A stretch of DNA of 64,000 nt, from contig NZ_JADEXG010000011.1 in assembly GCF_015207255.1 (NCBI RefSeq), positions 37,813 through 101,812 of the forward strand, read 5' to 3'. The DNA comes from Vasconcelosia minhoensis LEGE 07310 (GTDB taxonomy: Bacteria; Cyanobacteriota; Cyanobacteriia; Phormidesmidales; Phormidesmidaceae). The translations under genes were made by a program, and so were the position numbers. The notes below the pieces were generated by a model. The model was not told the origin of the DNA and did no database searches. It saw nothing but the letters and a program-made list of their open reading frames with translations. Shown piece after piece: positions 1 to 9,963 of this stretch (position 1 is its first letter; every line of letters starts with the position of its first letter).

Positions 1-1839
1 GCGAGCGTGGCTCAGCTGAATCATGGACTGCGCCTGCTCAAAGGCAGAAGCATTCCGAACGGCTGCTTTGACCGTATGGCTGCTGAGCTTAAGGTAGTGA
101 ATAGGGAACTGACTGACAAATTTTTCCACTCCACCGCACTGGCTGAAGTCGTCAATGGCCACTAGGCAGCCAATCTCATGCAGCCCGTGAATCAGCTGGC
201 TGACCTGAACCGGCAGCGCGATCGCGTCGGCTTCGGTAATCTCAAAGCAGAGCTGGCACGGGGGAAATCGATGTCGCTGTAGCTGGTCGGCGATAAAGCT
301 AGGCAGTTTGGGATCGCAGACACTAGCAGTCGATAGATTGACGGAGTAGATAGACTGGGGCTGGGTCGGCAGATGAGTCAGCTTTGACGCCGAGCCCTCT
401 GCCGCGCTTTGAGCTGGGAGAGATTGAAAAAATTTACGCAGGACCCAGCGATCGAGGGTGCGGAGCAGGCCATAGTGCTCCGCAACGGGGATGAAGCGGT
501 TTGGAGAAACCATGCCCAAATTAGGACTGGCTGACTCGGCCTGGTCAAACAGGCGTAGTAGAACTTCACCTGATGCTTGACTATGGCTGTTAGCGGCGAT
601 CACCGGCTGGCTATACAGCTGGAATCGATCCTGCTCGAAGGCCTGGGTCAGCCGCTCTAGCCACTCCTGCCGCTGCGGCAGATGACGGCGCTCATAGCGG
701 GCCTGCTGCCCGTCCTGATGGGCTTTGCGGAGCAAGAAGAAGGGGCTGACGACCGTACTGCGGAGGTGTTCGCGATCGCAGGCGGCCAGCAGCGATGACT
801 CATTCGAGCGCCGGACCAGGTTGAGCGCCAGCTTACGCAAATCGTTGGCAATGTAGCCTGGGATCATCAGCGGTCGCTGCCAGGAGCGAATGCGCATCAT
901 CCGAATATAAAATCGGCTGAGCCCGTCACAGTGCAGCAGCTGGAGCAGATAGTCCTGCTCGAGTCGCTCGCTAGAAATCTGGTGATAGACGACCATTGCC
1001 GGGTTATACCAAACCTGCCAGCCTGCTTTCTGAATATGCAGCACGGCTTCCAGATCTTCGCTAGCCAGGCCCGCGGCTTTGCCTTTGTTGTTCAAAAATA
1101 GGCGCGGGGGGACGGCATCGAGCCAGGCCTGTCGCCGCACCACTAGTCCGGCTCCGGGGGGTAAAATTTTCTTCTGAGGCTCGTACAGATGGGGGGTGTC
1201 GCCGCGCTCGATAATGGCTAGGAAAGGCTTGATTTTGGCCAGCTCCGGCGGCGTCAGCTGGTCCGGCGGGCCGGCTGAGAATTCGCCGTGGATCTGGCTG
1301 CCAAAAGCGCCGGCGCCGGGATGAGCTTGGCCAAAGCGATAGGCCTGCTCGACCCAGTCGCAAGCAGGTAGATTATCATCATCCAGGAAGGCAATCAGCT
1401 CTCCCTGGGCGACGGTGGCAATTCGCTGCCGGGCATGGGCCGCGCCCTGTTCAGGGGCAAAGCGGTAGTGGAGTGATACCGCCTGAGGCCCCTCCTGATC
1501 CCAAATTCGCTGATAGCGCCGGACGACCTCAGCCGTCTCATCGGAGCTGTTGTTGTCGCAGACGATGATTTCCCAAGCAATATCGGCGATATTGATCTGC
1601 GATCGCAGCCGATCTAAAACTAGCGGTAGCCGCTTTGCTCCGTCATAGGTTGGAATCGCCACAGTCACATCGAGGCTGACGACGCAGCCATCAGCCTGAG
1701 CGGTCAAGGCCCTATTGGGGGCCGTATTGGGGGTAGGGTTGGGAGCGTCAGCCATCAGGGGGGCGTTGTTAACCGTAGCCGATTCTGGCTTTGACCGTGG
1801 GGTCTCTGGCTGTAGCGCGGAAAGCGGACCTTGGAGCAT
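1..1839 (-). CDS. GT2 glycosyltransferase fused to EAL domain (partial)
   Basis: The reading frame is open from the ATG at 1839 down to the window edge (613 codons), so the C-terminus is missing. After a Pro/Ala-rich leader of about 50 residues comes a GT-A family 2 glycosyltransferase (about 50-300) with the nucleotide-binding start VAIPTYDG, a CDNNSSDET stretch and the metal-binding LDDDN. From about residue 400 an EAL phosphodiesterase domain follows: EVLLR in place of EALLR, SVNLS, FEITE and IDDF are visible, while the usual Lys-Ile-Asp is read as LKLS. The GT half resembles HpsE-type enzymes of hormogonium polysaccharide synthesis. I infer a sugar transferase linked to cyclic-di-GMP, by turnover or by sensing. 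Whether the EAL part is catalytic is uncertain, because some active-site residues lie at or beyond the edge. Confidence 0.85.
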   Translation of the reverse strand, partial: MLQGPLSALQPETPRSKPESATVNNAPLMADAPNPTPNTAPNRALTAQADGCVVSLDVTVAIPTYDGAKRLPLVLDRLRSQINIADIAWEIIVCDNNSSDETAEVVRRYQRIWDQEGPQAVSLHYRFAPEQGAAHARQRIATVAQGELIAFLDDDNLPACDWVEQAYRFGQAHPGAGAFGSQIHGEFSAGPPDQLTPPELAKIKPFLAIIERGDTPHLYEPQKKILPPGAGLVVRRQAWLDAVPPRLFLNNKGKAAGLASEDLEAVLHIQKAGWQVWYNPAMVVYHQISSERLEQDYLLQLLHCDGLSRFYIRMMRIRSWQRPLMIPGYIANDLRKLALNLVRRSNESSLLAACDREHLRSTVVSPFFLLRKAHQDGQQARYERRHLPQRQEWLERLTQAFEQDRFQLYSQPVIAANSHSQASGEVLLRLFDQAESASPNLGMVSPNRFIPVAEHYGLLRTLDRWVLRKFFQSLPAQSAAEGSASKLTHLPTQPQSIYSVNLSTASVCDPKLPSFIADQLQRHRFPPCQLCFEITEADAIALPVQVSQLIHGLHEIGCLVAIDDFSQCGGVEKFVSQFPIHYLKLSSHTVKAAVRNASAFEQAQSMIQLSHAR

Positions 1840-2105
1840 CGTTTCAAACCAAAAATCGGTTTATTAAGGCCAGCGCAAACCTGACCGGATGAAACTTAAC
1901 AACGGCTGACTGTAGCTTGTCTGGGGAGATTGCGTCTCAAGTCAAACTCAACTATGAACGTATTCAATCTCAACATATCCGCAATCGTATCTACAACGCT
2001 TTTTGAAGTTCTTCAAAGAGTCTTCACTGAGGCTGTCCGCTGAAACACTGACAAAAAGTTTGTGTGAGGTCTCGCTGGGCACACCGGAAATAACCAGGCG
2101 GGTAT

Positions 2106-2705
2106 TTAGCCCAGCTTATCGCCGCTGAGCACGAAAATGGGGTCTATCGCCGCAAAAAACTGCTGATTGCCTCGGGTTTCCAACCGATTGACAGCGGGCT
2201 GCGCCACTTCTATATTGCGTACCTGGAGTTCGGCAAATGCTTCTGAAACCGCGTACAGGCCTTTCAGGCTGCCGACGGTAACGACGATGCGCCCATCGGG
2301 CAGCAGCCGTTTCCAGATCGACTGAAGGATTTCCTTGAACGACCGCCCGCCCTCGATCAGCACACAGTCGGGCGACTCGGGCAGCTGGCTAAGGCAGTCG
2401 GGGGCACTGCCGACGGTCACTTCAATATTGGTCAGCTCAAAGCGATCGCAGTTGGTTTGAATCAGCTGGGCCACCTCCGGATCGCGCTCGACCGCGATCA
2501 CTTTACCCTGCCGACAGAGCAGTCCGGCCTCAACCGCAATCGTCCCCGTCCCCGCCCCAATATCCCACAGCACCGAGTCGGCCCTGAGCCGCAGGTAGCC
2601 CAGCAGCAGCAGCCGCACTTCTCGCTGACTCAGCGGAATACCCGGCAGCCGCTCGAACAGATGATCGGGAATACCGGGCGTAACGTAGGGCCAGAGGGCA
2701 GACAT
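2106..2705 (-). CDS. cbiT: Cobalt-precorrin-6B C15-methyltransferase (decarboxylating)
   Basis: This is a single-domain SAM-dependent methyltransferase of cobalamin biosynthesis, which methylates C15 of the precorrin ring and decarboxylates the C12 acetate. It opens with the family-typical WPYVTPGIPD, then has the SAM-binding glycine loop DIGAGTGTIAVE and the acidic loop AVERDPE. About 199 residues is normal for stand-alone CbiT. The frame is open further upstream to a TTG at 2765, which would overlap the stop of the preceding decarboxylase. I prefer the ATG at 2705 because homologous proteins start just before WPYVTPG, but neither start has a clear ribosome-binding site. It is probably co-transcribed with the two genes upstream. 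Confidence 0.85.
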   Translation of the reverse strand: MSALWPYVTPGIPDHLFERLPGIPLSQREVRLLLLGYLRLRADSVLWDIGAGTGTIAVEAGLLCRQGKVIAVERDPEVAQLIQTNCDRFELTNIEVTVGSAPDCLSQLPESPDCVLIEGGRSFKEILQSIWKRLLPDGRIVVTVGSLKGLYAVSEAFAELQVRNIEVAQPAVNRLETRGNQQFFAAIDPIFVLSGDKLG

Positions 2706-2761
2706 AGGGAGCGCTGGTTTATCCCTCAGCATAGAAGATCCGGGCCGCGATCTCCTAGCAT

Positions 2762-4240
2762 TCAAACGTCCTTGGACTGAACCACGGCTAGGGTCTGGAG
2801 GGTGGCATCCCGGCAGCCAGTCAGCACACCGCCTACCGCCAGCACCTGCTGCAGCGCCCTGATCGCAGCTGCGCTGATTCGCTCTCCCGGCAGCAGAGTG
2901 GGAATGCCCGGCGGATAAGGGCAGACGGTCTCAGCACTAATCCGGCCAACGGCGTCAGCGACGGGTAGGATTTGGGTGGGCGCAAAGAATGCCTGGCGGG
3001 GGCTACAGCCTGTTTCTATAGACCGTTCCAGCTCCGTGAAATCGGTCTTAGGCAGGTTTAATGGACCTGAGCCGCGATCGCGCAGTCCCGCTAGCGCCTC
3101 TACTAGCTGCTCCATATCCGCCAGGTCATTGCCCCAGCCGACGATGAAGGTCAGCTGCTGCAGCGTCGGCAGTTCCGCCGTGACGCCCCAATCCTTGTGC
3201 AGCATTCGATCGGCTTCATAGCCGGTCATCCCCAGGCCAGAAACATCAACCGTCAGCCGGGTGCGATCCCAGTCGGCACAGCCCGGCGTTCGCCCCATTA
3301 TCTGAGGGCCAATCACCCGCAGTCCGGGCAGCTGAGCAATCCGCTGGCGAGCCCGATCGGCTCGCGTCAGCGCCTGCGCTATGAGGTCTAGTCCCTCAGT
3401 GGCCATCTGCTGGCGAGCGGCGTCGAGGGAGCCTAATAGCAAATAGCTGGGGCTGCTGGACTGGGTGAGGGCCAGGGCCTGAGACAGACGATGGCGGTCT
3501 ATCCGGCTCCCCTGAGCGTGGAGCAGGGCGGCCTGGGTGAAGGCGCTAAGCACCTTATGGGCAGACTGGATGACGATATCGGCCCCGGCTCTGAGCGCCG
3601 GAGTAGGTAGCTCAGGATGGAAGGCGAAATGAGCCCCGTGGGCTTCGTCTACAATCAGCGGCAGAGCATGGCGGTGGGCGAGTTCGGCAATTTCTTCGAC
3701 ATCGGCGCAGATGCCCTGATAAGTCGGCGAGGTGATCAAAACGGCGCGGGCGTCGGGGTGCTGGGCTAGAGCCTGCGCGATCGCGTCTGCCGTGATGCTG
3801 TGGGCTAGTCCCCAGTCGGGGTCGTAGTCCGGAGTGACGTAGACAGGCTGGGCACCGGAGAGGATCAGGCCCGCGATCGCCGATCGGTGAGCATTGCGCG
3901 GCAGAATCAGCTTTTCACCTGGGCCACAGGTGGCCAGGATGGCGGCTTCTACACCGCTAGTCGAGCCGTTAGCCAAAAACCAGGTCTGCTCTGCCCCAAA
4001 TGCTTCTGCCGCCAGCTCTTGAGCAGCTAGGATCACGCCTTCTGGCGCAAATAGATTATCTAGCTCCGGCAGCTCCGGCAGGTCAGCAGTAAAGACAGAC
4101 GCACCGAACAGATCCCTATGCCGCTGAGAAACGCCGCGTCCGCGCTTGTGCCCCGGCGTGTAGAAAGCCGCGTTTGGGCGGATGGCACAGTGCCTGAGAG
4201 CCTCTACCAGCGGCGCAGCCGACTGATCCATTGACTCCAT
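2762..4240 (-). CDS. Orn/Lys/Arg decarboxylase family PLP enzyme
   Basis: This is a fold-type I PLP enzyme of the major Orn/Lys/Arg decarboxylase domain family, the short form of about 490 residues common in cyanobacteria and Gram-positives. Visible are FYTPGHKRG near the N-terminus, the cofactor-binding NGSTSG, the Asp of VDEAHGAHF and the Schiff-base lysine in SAHKVL. A smaller C-terminal domain follows. The substrate (arginine, lysine or ornithine) cannot be read from sequence, and the expected role is polyamine or cadaverine synthesis in the cytoplasm. Only 8 nt separate it from the glyoxalase-like gene upstream, and it abuts cbiT downstream, so the three probably form one operon. Confidence 0.85.
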   Translation of the reverse strand: MESMDQSAAPLVEALRHCAIRPNAAFYTPGHKRGRGVSQRHRDLFGASVFTADLPELPELDNLFAPEGVILAAQELAAEAFGAEQTWFLANGSTSGVEAAILATCGPGEKLILPRNAHRSAIAGLILSGAQPVYVTPDYDPDWGLAHSITADAIAQALAQHPDARAVLITSPTYQGICADVEEIAELAHRHALPLIVDEAHGAHFAFHPELPTPALRAGADIVIQSAHKVLSAFTQAALLHAQGSRIDRHRLSQALALTQSSSPSYLLLGSLDAARQQMATEGLDLIAQALTRADRARQRIAQLPGLRVIGPQIMGRTPGCADWDRTRLTVDVSGLGMTGYEADRMLHKDWGVTAELPTLQQLTFIVGWGNDLADMEQLVEALAGLRDRGSGPLNLPKTDFTELERSIETGCSPRQAFFAPTQILPVADAVGRISAETVCPYPPGIPTLLPGERISAAAIRALQQVLAVGGVLTGCRDATLQTLAVVQSKDV

Positions 4241-4248
4241 TGACGAAC

Positions 4249-4716
4249 CTATGGGTTTGGCAATGGATCGCAGCGAATTTCGATGATGAATCCATCGGGG
4301 TCGTAAAAGTAAATGCCCCGGCCCGTCGGTCGAGTCACGGGGCCGTCAAAAGTAATCTGATGCGCTCTCAGCCGCTCCATCGCCTGGTCAAACTGGGTTG
4401 GGGCAATATCGAAGGCCAGATGATTGGCTCGGGTAAAGCCTTTCTCGGGGTCGGGGTCCGGCGGTGACAGGTCGGGCTCCCAGAACAGGTCTAGAATCGT
4501 CCCATCTGGTGTCCTAAAGTTAGTCACTTTGCCCTCCGCCACCAGCTTGACCAGCGTTTTCGGCACCTCTTCGCCCTGAAGTTTGTGAAGGCCTAAGACC
4601 TCACCGTAAAACTGGCAGGCCGCCTGCATATCTTTCACGTTGAGGGCGATGTGATGGACGCCACGTAGCATTCCTTCGGTGAGGACAGGCTGGGGACGGG
4701 AAGAAACACTGACCAT
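4249..4716 (-). CDS. Glyoxalase/VOC superfamily protein
   Basis: This is a small metalloprotein of the vicinal-oxygen-chelate fold. Two beta-alpha-beta-beta-beta modules are visible: the first starts GVHHIALNVKDM and the second starts HLAFDI and ends YFYDPDGFIIEIR. The histidines and the terminal Glu sit where VOC enzymes bind metal. The reaction cannot be assigned; lactoylglutathione lyase, dioxygenase and resistance proteins all share this fold. The frame extends to a TTG at 4743, but the ATG at 4716 gives a normal-length protein of 155 residues. It is first in the probable VOC-decarboxylase-cbiT operon and diverges from metH. Confidence 0.75.
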   Translation of the reverse strand: MVSVSSRPQPVLTEGMLRGVHHIALNVKDMQAACQFYGEVLGLHKLQGEEVPKTLVKLVAEGKVTNFRTPDGTILDLFWEPDLSPPDPDPEKGFTRANHLAFDIAPTQFDQAMERLRAHQITFDGPVTRPTGRGIYFYDPDGFIIEIRCDPLPNP

Positions 4717-4883
4717 AGCGTTGTCGGGCTTCGTAGAGTTCAAGCGAATCGTCGATGCCTTTACTCTAACGGAACTTCTGAATCGACATCGACTAAAACG
4801 CTAAGAAACTTTAGGGAGGCAATTAATATAGATAGAACGCCTTACAAGCGCAGCTGCCTGAGCCCTTATCCAGCACCACTCCT

Positions 4884-7800
4884 ATGAAAAGCACCTTCCT
4901 CAACCGTCTGCACAGCCCGGAGCGTCCCGTTCTCGTCTTTGACGGCGCGATGGGCACGTCGCTCCAGTCGCAGCAGCTGACGGCGGCGGACTTTGGTGGC
5001 GCCGAGTATGAGGGCTGCAACGAGTATCTGGTCGAGACCCAGCCGGAAGCGGTTGAGAAAGTCCATCGCAGCTTTCTAGAAGCCGGGGCCGATGTGATCG
5101 AGACGGATACCTTTGGCGCGACCTCAATCGTCCTGGCGGAATATGACCTGGCCGACCGGGCCTATGCGCTGAACAAGAAGGCAGCTGAACTTGCTAAGCA
5201 GGTCGCGGTTGAATACTCGACTCCCGAAAAACCGCGTTTTGTCGCCGGTTCTATGGGGCCGGGGACAAAGCTGCCAACCCTGGGCCATATTGACTTTGAC
5301 TCGCTCAAGGCGGCCTACGCTGAGCAGGCCGAGGGACTCTACGACGGCGGAGCCGACCTGCTAATCGTCGAAACCTGCCAGGACGTGCTCCAGATCAAGG
5401 CGGCCCTGAACGCGATTGAGGAAGTCTTTGCCCGCAAAGGCGAACGGCTGCCGCTGATGGTGTCGGTGACGGTAGAGCAGCAGGGGACGATGCTGGTCGG
5501 CTCTGAAATTAGCGCCGCCCTCACCATTTTGGAACCCTACCCGATCAATATTCTGGGCCTCAACTGCGCCACCGGCCCCGACCTGATGAAGGAGCATATT
5601 AAATATCTGTCAGAAAGCTCACCCTTCGTCATCTCCTGCATTCCCAACGCGGGCCTGCCGGAAAACGTCGGCGGCCAGGCTCACTATCGGCTGACGCCGA
5701 TGGAGCTGCGGATGTCCCTGATGCACTTTATCGAAGACCTGGGCGTGCAGGTGATCGGCGGCTGCTGCGGCACCCGAGCCGACCACATTGCCCAGCTGGC
5801 CGAACTCTCCCGAGGGCTGCGAGCCAAGCCCCGGCAGGTTGGAGGCCGCAGCGAGCTGCCGCCCTACGGTGGGCTCGCCTACCAGCCCTCAGCCGCCTCG
5901 ATCTATAGCCCCCAGCCCTACGAGCAGGACAACTCTTTTCTGATCATCGGCGAGCGGCTCAACGCCAGCGGCTCTAAAAAATGCCGCGAACTGCTGAACG
6001 CCGAAGACTGGGACGGCCTAGTAGCTTTGGCCAAAGCCCAGGTCAAAGAGGGGGCACATATGCTCGACGTCAACGTGGACTACGTGGGTCGAGACGGCGA
6101 TCGCGATATGCGTGAGCTGGTTTCGCGGCTGGTCACCAACGTCACCCTGCCGCTGATGCTCGACTCCACCGAATGGCAAAAAATGGAGGCGGGGCTCAAG
6201 GTCGCAGGCGGCAAATGTATCCTCAATTCGACCAACTATGAGGATGGGGAGGAGCGCTTCTTTAAGCTGCTGCAGCTGGCTAAGCGCTACGGTGCGGGCA
6301 TCGTTGTCGGCACAATCGACGAAGACGGTATGGCTCGCAGCGCCAGCAAAAAGTTTGAAATCGCCCAGCGGGCCTACCGAGCCGCGGTAGAGTACGGCCT
6401 GCCGCCCTACGAAATTTTCTTTGACCCGCTGGCCCTGCCGATTTCCACCGGCATTGAAGAAGACCGGGTGAACGCCAGGGAGACGATCGAAGCGATTCGC
6501 CAGATTCGCTCGAACCTGCCGGGATGCCACATCGTCCTGGGCGTGTCGAACGTCTCCTTCGGTCTTAGCCCAGCGGCGCGGGTGACGCTGAATTCGGTGT
6601 TTTTGCACGACGCGATCGCGGCTGGGATGGACGCCGCCATCATCAGCGCCAGCAAAATTCTACCGCTGGCCAAAATTGAACCCGAGCATCAGGCCCTCTG
6701 CCGCGACCTAATTGACGATCGCCGCCAGTTTACCGGCGAAGCCTGCACCTACGATCCCCTGACTAAGCTGACGACGCTGTTTGAAGGCAAGTCAACCCGG
6801 CAGATGAAGTCGGCCTCGGATGAAACTCTGCCGGTGGAGGAGCGGCTGAAGAATCACATTATTGACGGCGAGCGGATCGGACTGGAGGAGCAGCTGGAGA
6901 GAGCGCGGGAGAAATACGCGCCGCTGGACATTATCAACACCTTTTTGCTCGACGGCATGAAAGTGGTGGGAGAGCTGTTCGGCTCGGGGCAGATGCAGCT
7001 GCCCTTCGTGCTCCAGTCGGCTCAGACGATGAAGGCGGCGGTCGCCCATCTAGAACCCTACATGGACAAGGCCGATAGTAACGGCAGTGGCAAGGGTACG
7101 GTGGTGATCGCCACGGTTAAGGGCGACGTCCACGACATTGGCAAAAACCTGGTAGACATCATCCTGTCGAATAACGGCTACAAGGTGGTGAATCTGGGGA
7201 TCAAGCAGCCGGTAGACAATATCATTACCGCCTACCGGGAGCACGGGGCCGACTGCATCGCTATGAGCGGCCTGCTGGTGAAATCGACCGCCTTTATGAA
7301 AGAAAATCTAGCCGTGTTTAACGACCAGGGGATCACGGTGCCGGTAATCCTGGGCGGAGCGGCCCTGACGCCCAAGTTTGTCTATCAGGACTGTCAGCAG
7401 ACCTATCAGGGCCGGGTAATCTATGGCAAAGATGCCTTCGCCGACCTGCACTTTATGGACGAGCTGATGCCCGCTAAGCAGGCAGGCGAATGGGACGATA
7501 TCCAGGGATTCTTAACCGAGCCGGAGAGTGATGCTCCCACCCCAACGCCTCAGCACGCAACCGTCAGGTCGGGCGATGCTGCTGACCCCACCGTTCCGCC
7601 CGCGACGCAGGTAATTGATGAGCGCCGCTCGGACGCGATCGCAATCGACATCGACCGCCCCGCCCCGCCCTTTTGGGGCACGCAGGTGCTGTCTGAGCAG
7701 GACATTCCGCTGACAGAGGTGTTCAGCTATCTCGACTTGCAGGCGCTGATTGCCGGGCAGTGGCAGTTCCGCAAGCCCAAAGACCAGACGCGAGCCGAGT

Positions 7801-8483
7801 ACGATGAATTTCTGGCCGAAAAGGTCTACCCGATTCTGACCGAGTGGCAGCGGCGGGTTGAGGCCGAAGCGCTGCTCCAGCCCCAGGGGGTGTACGGCTA
7901 TTTTCCCTGTCTGGCCGAGGGCAATCGGCTGCACATTTACGATCCGGCGGCGGCTCAGGCTGAGGAATCGGCAGACGCGATCGCGGTGTTTGAATTTCCC
8001 CGGCAGCGATCGCTCCGTCGCCTCTGCATTGCCGACTTTTTCCTGCCCAAAGCCGCAGCCCAGCCGGGGCAGTATGACGTCTTTCCCATGCAGGCGGTGA
8101 CCGTCGGTGAAATTGCGACGGAGGTGGCGCAGCAGCTCTTTGCCAACGACCAGTACACCGACTATCTCTACTTCCACGGTCTGGCCGTACAGGTGGCCGA
8201 AGCCCTGGCCGAATGGACCCACGCCCGCATTCGCCGGGAGCTGGGCTTTGCTAACGAAGAACCCGAAAGCCTCCGCGACGTGCTAGCGCAGCGCTACCGG
8301 GGCTCGCGCTACAGCTTTGGCTATCCGGCCTGTCCCCGCATTCACGACCAGTTCCGGCAGCTAGAGCTGCTAGGAGCCGAGCGGATCGGGCTGCATATGG
8401 ACGAAAGCGAGCAGCTTTACCCAGAGCAGTCTACAACCGCGATCGTCACCTATCACTCTGAGGCAAAGTACTTCAGCGCTTAG
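4884..8483 (+). CDS. metH: Cobalamin-dependent methionine synthase
   Basis: The protein transfers a methyl group from methyltetrahydrofolate via cobalamin to homocysteine. At 1199 residues it is full length (E. coli MetH is about 1227). All four modules are present in order: the homocysteine domain (start [10 protein letters not shown], zinc cysteines in GLNCATG and GGCCGT), the folate domain ([12 protein letters not shown]), the cobalamin domain with its cap (base-off signature [10 protein letters not shown]) and the SAM-dependent reactivation domain at the C-terminus ([14 protein letters not shown]). A Pro/Thr-rich linker of about 50 residues separates the cobalamin and reactivation domains. 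The gene stands alone and diverges from the VOC operon. I see no convincing cobalamin or SAM riboswitch in the 140-168 bp upstream. Confidence 0.97.
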   Translation: MKSTFLNRLHSPERPVLVFDGAMGTSLQSQQLTAADFGGAEYEGCNEYLVETQPEAVEKVHRSFLEAGADVIETDTFGATSIVLAEYDLADRAYALNKKAAELAKQVAVEYSTPEKPRFVAGSMGPGTKLPTLGHIDFDSLKAAYAEQAEGLYDGGADLLIVETCQDVLQIKAALNAIEEVFARKGERLPLMVSVTVEQQGTMLVGSEISAALTILEPYPINILGLNCATGPDLMKEHIKYLSESSPFVISCIPNAGLPENVGGQAHYRLTPMELRMSLMHFIEDLGVQVIGGCCGTRADHIAQLAELSRGLRAKPRQVGGRSELPPYGGLAYQPSAASIYSPQPYEQDNSFLIIGERLNASGSKKCRELLNAEDWDGLVALAKAQVKEGAHMLDVNVDYVGRDGDRDMRELVSRLVTNVTLPLMLDSTEWQKMEAGLKVAGGKCILNSTNYEDGEERFFKLLQLAKRYGAGIVVGTIDEDGMARSASKKFEIAQRAYRAAVEYGLPPYEIFFDPLALPISTGIEEDRVNARETIEAIRQIRSNLPGCHIVLGVSNVSFGLSPAARVTLNSVFLHDAIAAGMDAAIISASKILPLAKIEPEHQALCRDLIDDRRQFTGEACTYDPLTKLTTLFEGKSTRQMKSASDETLPVEERLKNHIIDGERIGLEEQLERAREKYAPLDIINTFLLDGMKVVGELFGSGQMQLPFVLQSAQTMKAAVAHLEPYMDKADSNGSGKGTVVIATVKGDVHDIGKNLVDIILSNNGYKVVNLGIKQPVDNIITAYREHGADCIAMSGLLVKSTAFMKENLAVFNDQGITVPVILGGAALTPKFVYQDCQQTYQGRVIYGKDAFADLHFMDELMPAKQAGEWDDIQGFLTEPESDAPTPTPQHATVRSGDAADPTVPPATQVIDERRSDAIAIDIDRPAPPFWGTQVLSEQDIPLTEVFSYLDLQALIAGQWQFRKPKDQTRAEYDEFLAEKVYPILTEWQRRVEAEALLQPQGVYGYFPCLAEGNRLHIYDPAAAQAEESADAIAVFEFPRQRSLRRLCIADFFLPKAAAQPGQYDVFPMQAVTVGEIATEVAQQLFANDQYTDYLYFHGLAVQVAEALAEWTHARIRRELGFANEEPESLRDVLAQRYRGSRYSFGYPACPRIHDQFRQLELLGAERIGLHMDESEQLYPEQSTTAIVTYHSEAKYFSA

Positions 8484-8644
8484 AGACATTAGGGTCTATA
8501 CTCATAACATCTATATTAAGCAATGTAACATTTTGACCCACTCTTCTCATTCAGCGCTAGCGGTTACAGACAGTGCCATTTTCAGAACGGCAGCTGAAGT
8601 TATAGAGTACTGAAGGACTACGCCCCTTTATTGAAGTTTCAGAT

Positions 8645-9490
8645 TTGAATCCATTGACAGCACAGCTACTCATTGGAATTTTTATTCCGTCCGAATCACT
8701 GGCGGAAACGCTGCGCGAACCGCTTTCCCACAGCAGGTTTGTAGTGAGCTGGAGTGAGAATTCAGCGGATTTTCTGGACTGGGCAATTGATAATCGGCAT
8801 CAGATTGACTGCTTAATTTTGCAGCAGCATTCTGTCGTCTACGAGAGCTTAATCGAGCTTCAGCAGCGTGATATCCTGCTACCCACGCTGATTGTAGAAT
8901 CCGAACGGCGGGCCGCTGAGCTAGACCAGGCCTACCATGAAGCAGTGATCAAACTCGCAGCCGACGAGCTGGCAGATTTGGAAAAGTCGATTCACAAAGC
9001 GGTCGATCGATTTTTAAAGCTGCCTGCGGTACCCGGTTCATCTCAAGCCGAACTTTCTGCGCCGGACCATCGGCTATTTCTCCTGAGTCTGCAACAGCAG
9101 CGGCTTTCTGAGAAGCTAAAAGAGCGACTAGGCTATCTAGGCGTTTACTACAAGCGTAATCCCAGGAACTTTCTGCGCAGTGTGTCCGTTTTAGAACGGG
9201 ATGAATTTTTAAATAAGCTGCGTCAGGACTACCGGCACATCATTTTGATTTATTTCTCTCAAGATGATACGCTCAATCAAAAAATTGATGACTTCGTTAA
9301 TGTTGCCTTTTTTGCCGATATTTCAATTTCGCAAATTGTTGAAATTCATATGGAACTGATCGACGAGTTCTCCAAACAGCTTCAGCTCGAAGGGCGAAAC
9401 GAAGAAATCTTACTAGACTATCGCCTAACGCTAATTGACTTAATCGCTCATCTCTGTGAAATGTATCGGCGCTCAATCCCACGGGAGTGA
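8645..9490 (+). CDS. kaiA: Circadian clock protein KaiA
   Basis: KaiA stimulates KaiC autophosphorylation. At 281 residues it is the long, two-domain form: an N-terminal pseudo-receiver (about 1-130, diverged and lacking the phospho-acceptor pattern) and the strongly conserved C-terminal four-helix domain that dimerises and grips the KaiC tail. The C-terminal domain shows RLGYLGVYYKR, FVNVAFFADI, EIHMELIDEF and DYRLTLIDLIAHLCEMYRR. The start is a TTG at 8645, because no ATG lies upstream in frame and the length matches known KaiA. It is followed 72 bp later by kaiB, with kaiC next, all on the same strand. Confidence 0.97.
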   Translation: MNPLTAQLLIGIFIPSESLAETLREPLSHSRFVVSWSENSADFLDWAIDNRHQIDCLILQQHSVVYESLIELQQRDILLPTLIVESERRAAELDQAYHEAVIKLAADELADLEKSIHKAVDRFLKLPAVPGSSQAELSAPDHRLFLLSLQQQRLSEKLKERLGYLGVYYKRNPRNFLRSVSVLERDEFLNKLRQDYRHIILIYFSQDDTLNQKIDDFVNVAFFADISISQIVEIHMELIDEFSKQLQLEGRNEEILLDYRLTLIDLIAHLCEMYRRSIPRE

Positions 9491-9562
9491 TGAGGGGTGA
9501 TAGATTGGGCGAAGCGTATCCCTTCGCAGTCAGCTGATCTAACCGATATTGTGGGCTAGTTT

Positions 9563-9880
9563 ATGGTCGCTTCAAAGAAAACATACATTTTAAAGCTCTA
9601 CGTAGCCGGCAATACGCCCAACTCTATTCGGGCATTAAAGATGCTGAATAATATTCTGGATCAGGAGTTTCAAGGCGTCTATGCGCTAAAAGTTATCGAC
9701 GTCCTCAAAAATCCTCAGCTGGCTGAAGAAGATAAAATCCTGGCGACGCCTACCCTATCGAAAATTCTGCCCCCACCCGTCCGTAAAATTATTGGCGACC
9801 TTTCCGACCGCGAAAGGGTTTTGATTGGGCTTGATCTTCTCTATGATGAGTTGCTAGAGGACGAATCGCTTTACTCCTAA
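9563..9880 (+). CDS. kaiB: Circadian clock protein KaiB
   Basis: KaiB is the fold-switching, thioredoxin-like clock component that binds phosphorylated KaiC, sequesters KaiA and recruits output kinases. The 105-residue protein carries the hallmark start [15 protein letters not shown] and the central [24 protein letters not shown]. The short acidic C-terminal tail is typical of cyanobacterial KaiB. It lies 83 bp before kaiC, and kaiBC are expected to be co-transcribed, as in other cyanobacteria. No separate promoter could be identified with confidence in the 72 bp after kaiA. Confidence 0.98.
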   Translation: MVASKKTYILKLYVAGNTPNSIRALKMLNNILDQEFQGVYALKVIDVLKNPQLAEEDKILATPTLSKILPPPVRKIIGDLSDRERVLIGLDLLYDELLEDESLYS

Positions 9881-9963
9881 CAAACCTTCCCATCAAATTT
9901 TCGACCCCGCCAACCCTTAGTTAGAACCCCTAGTCAACCCCAGCCTCTTCCCTCCGACCTGCT

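Noticed and set aside
1395..1580. Short minus-strand open frames inside the left-edge gene
   Set aside because: They lie in other frames of the long GT2-EAL frame and have no family features.
4717..4883. Possible cobalamin or SAM riboswitch upstream of metH
   Set aside because: Only 167 bp are available and no conserved B12-box or SAM-I core could be found.
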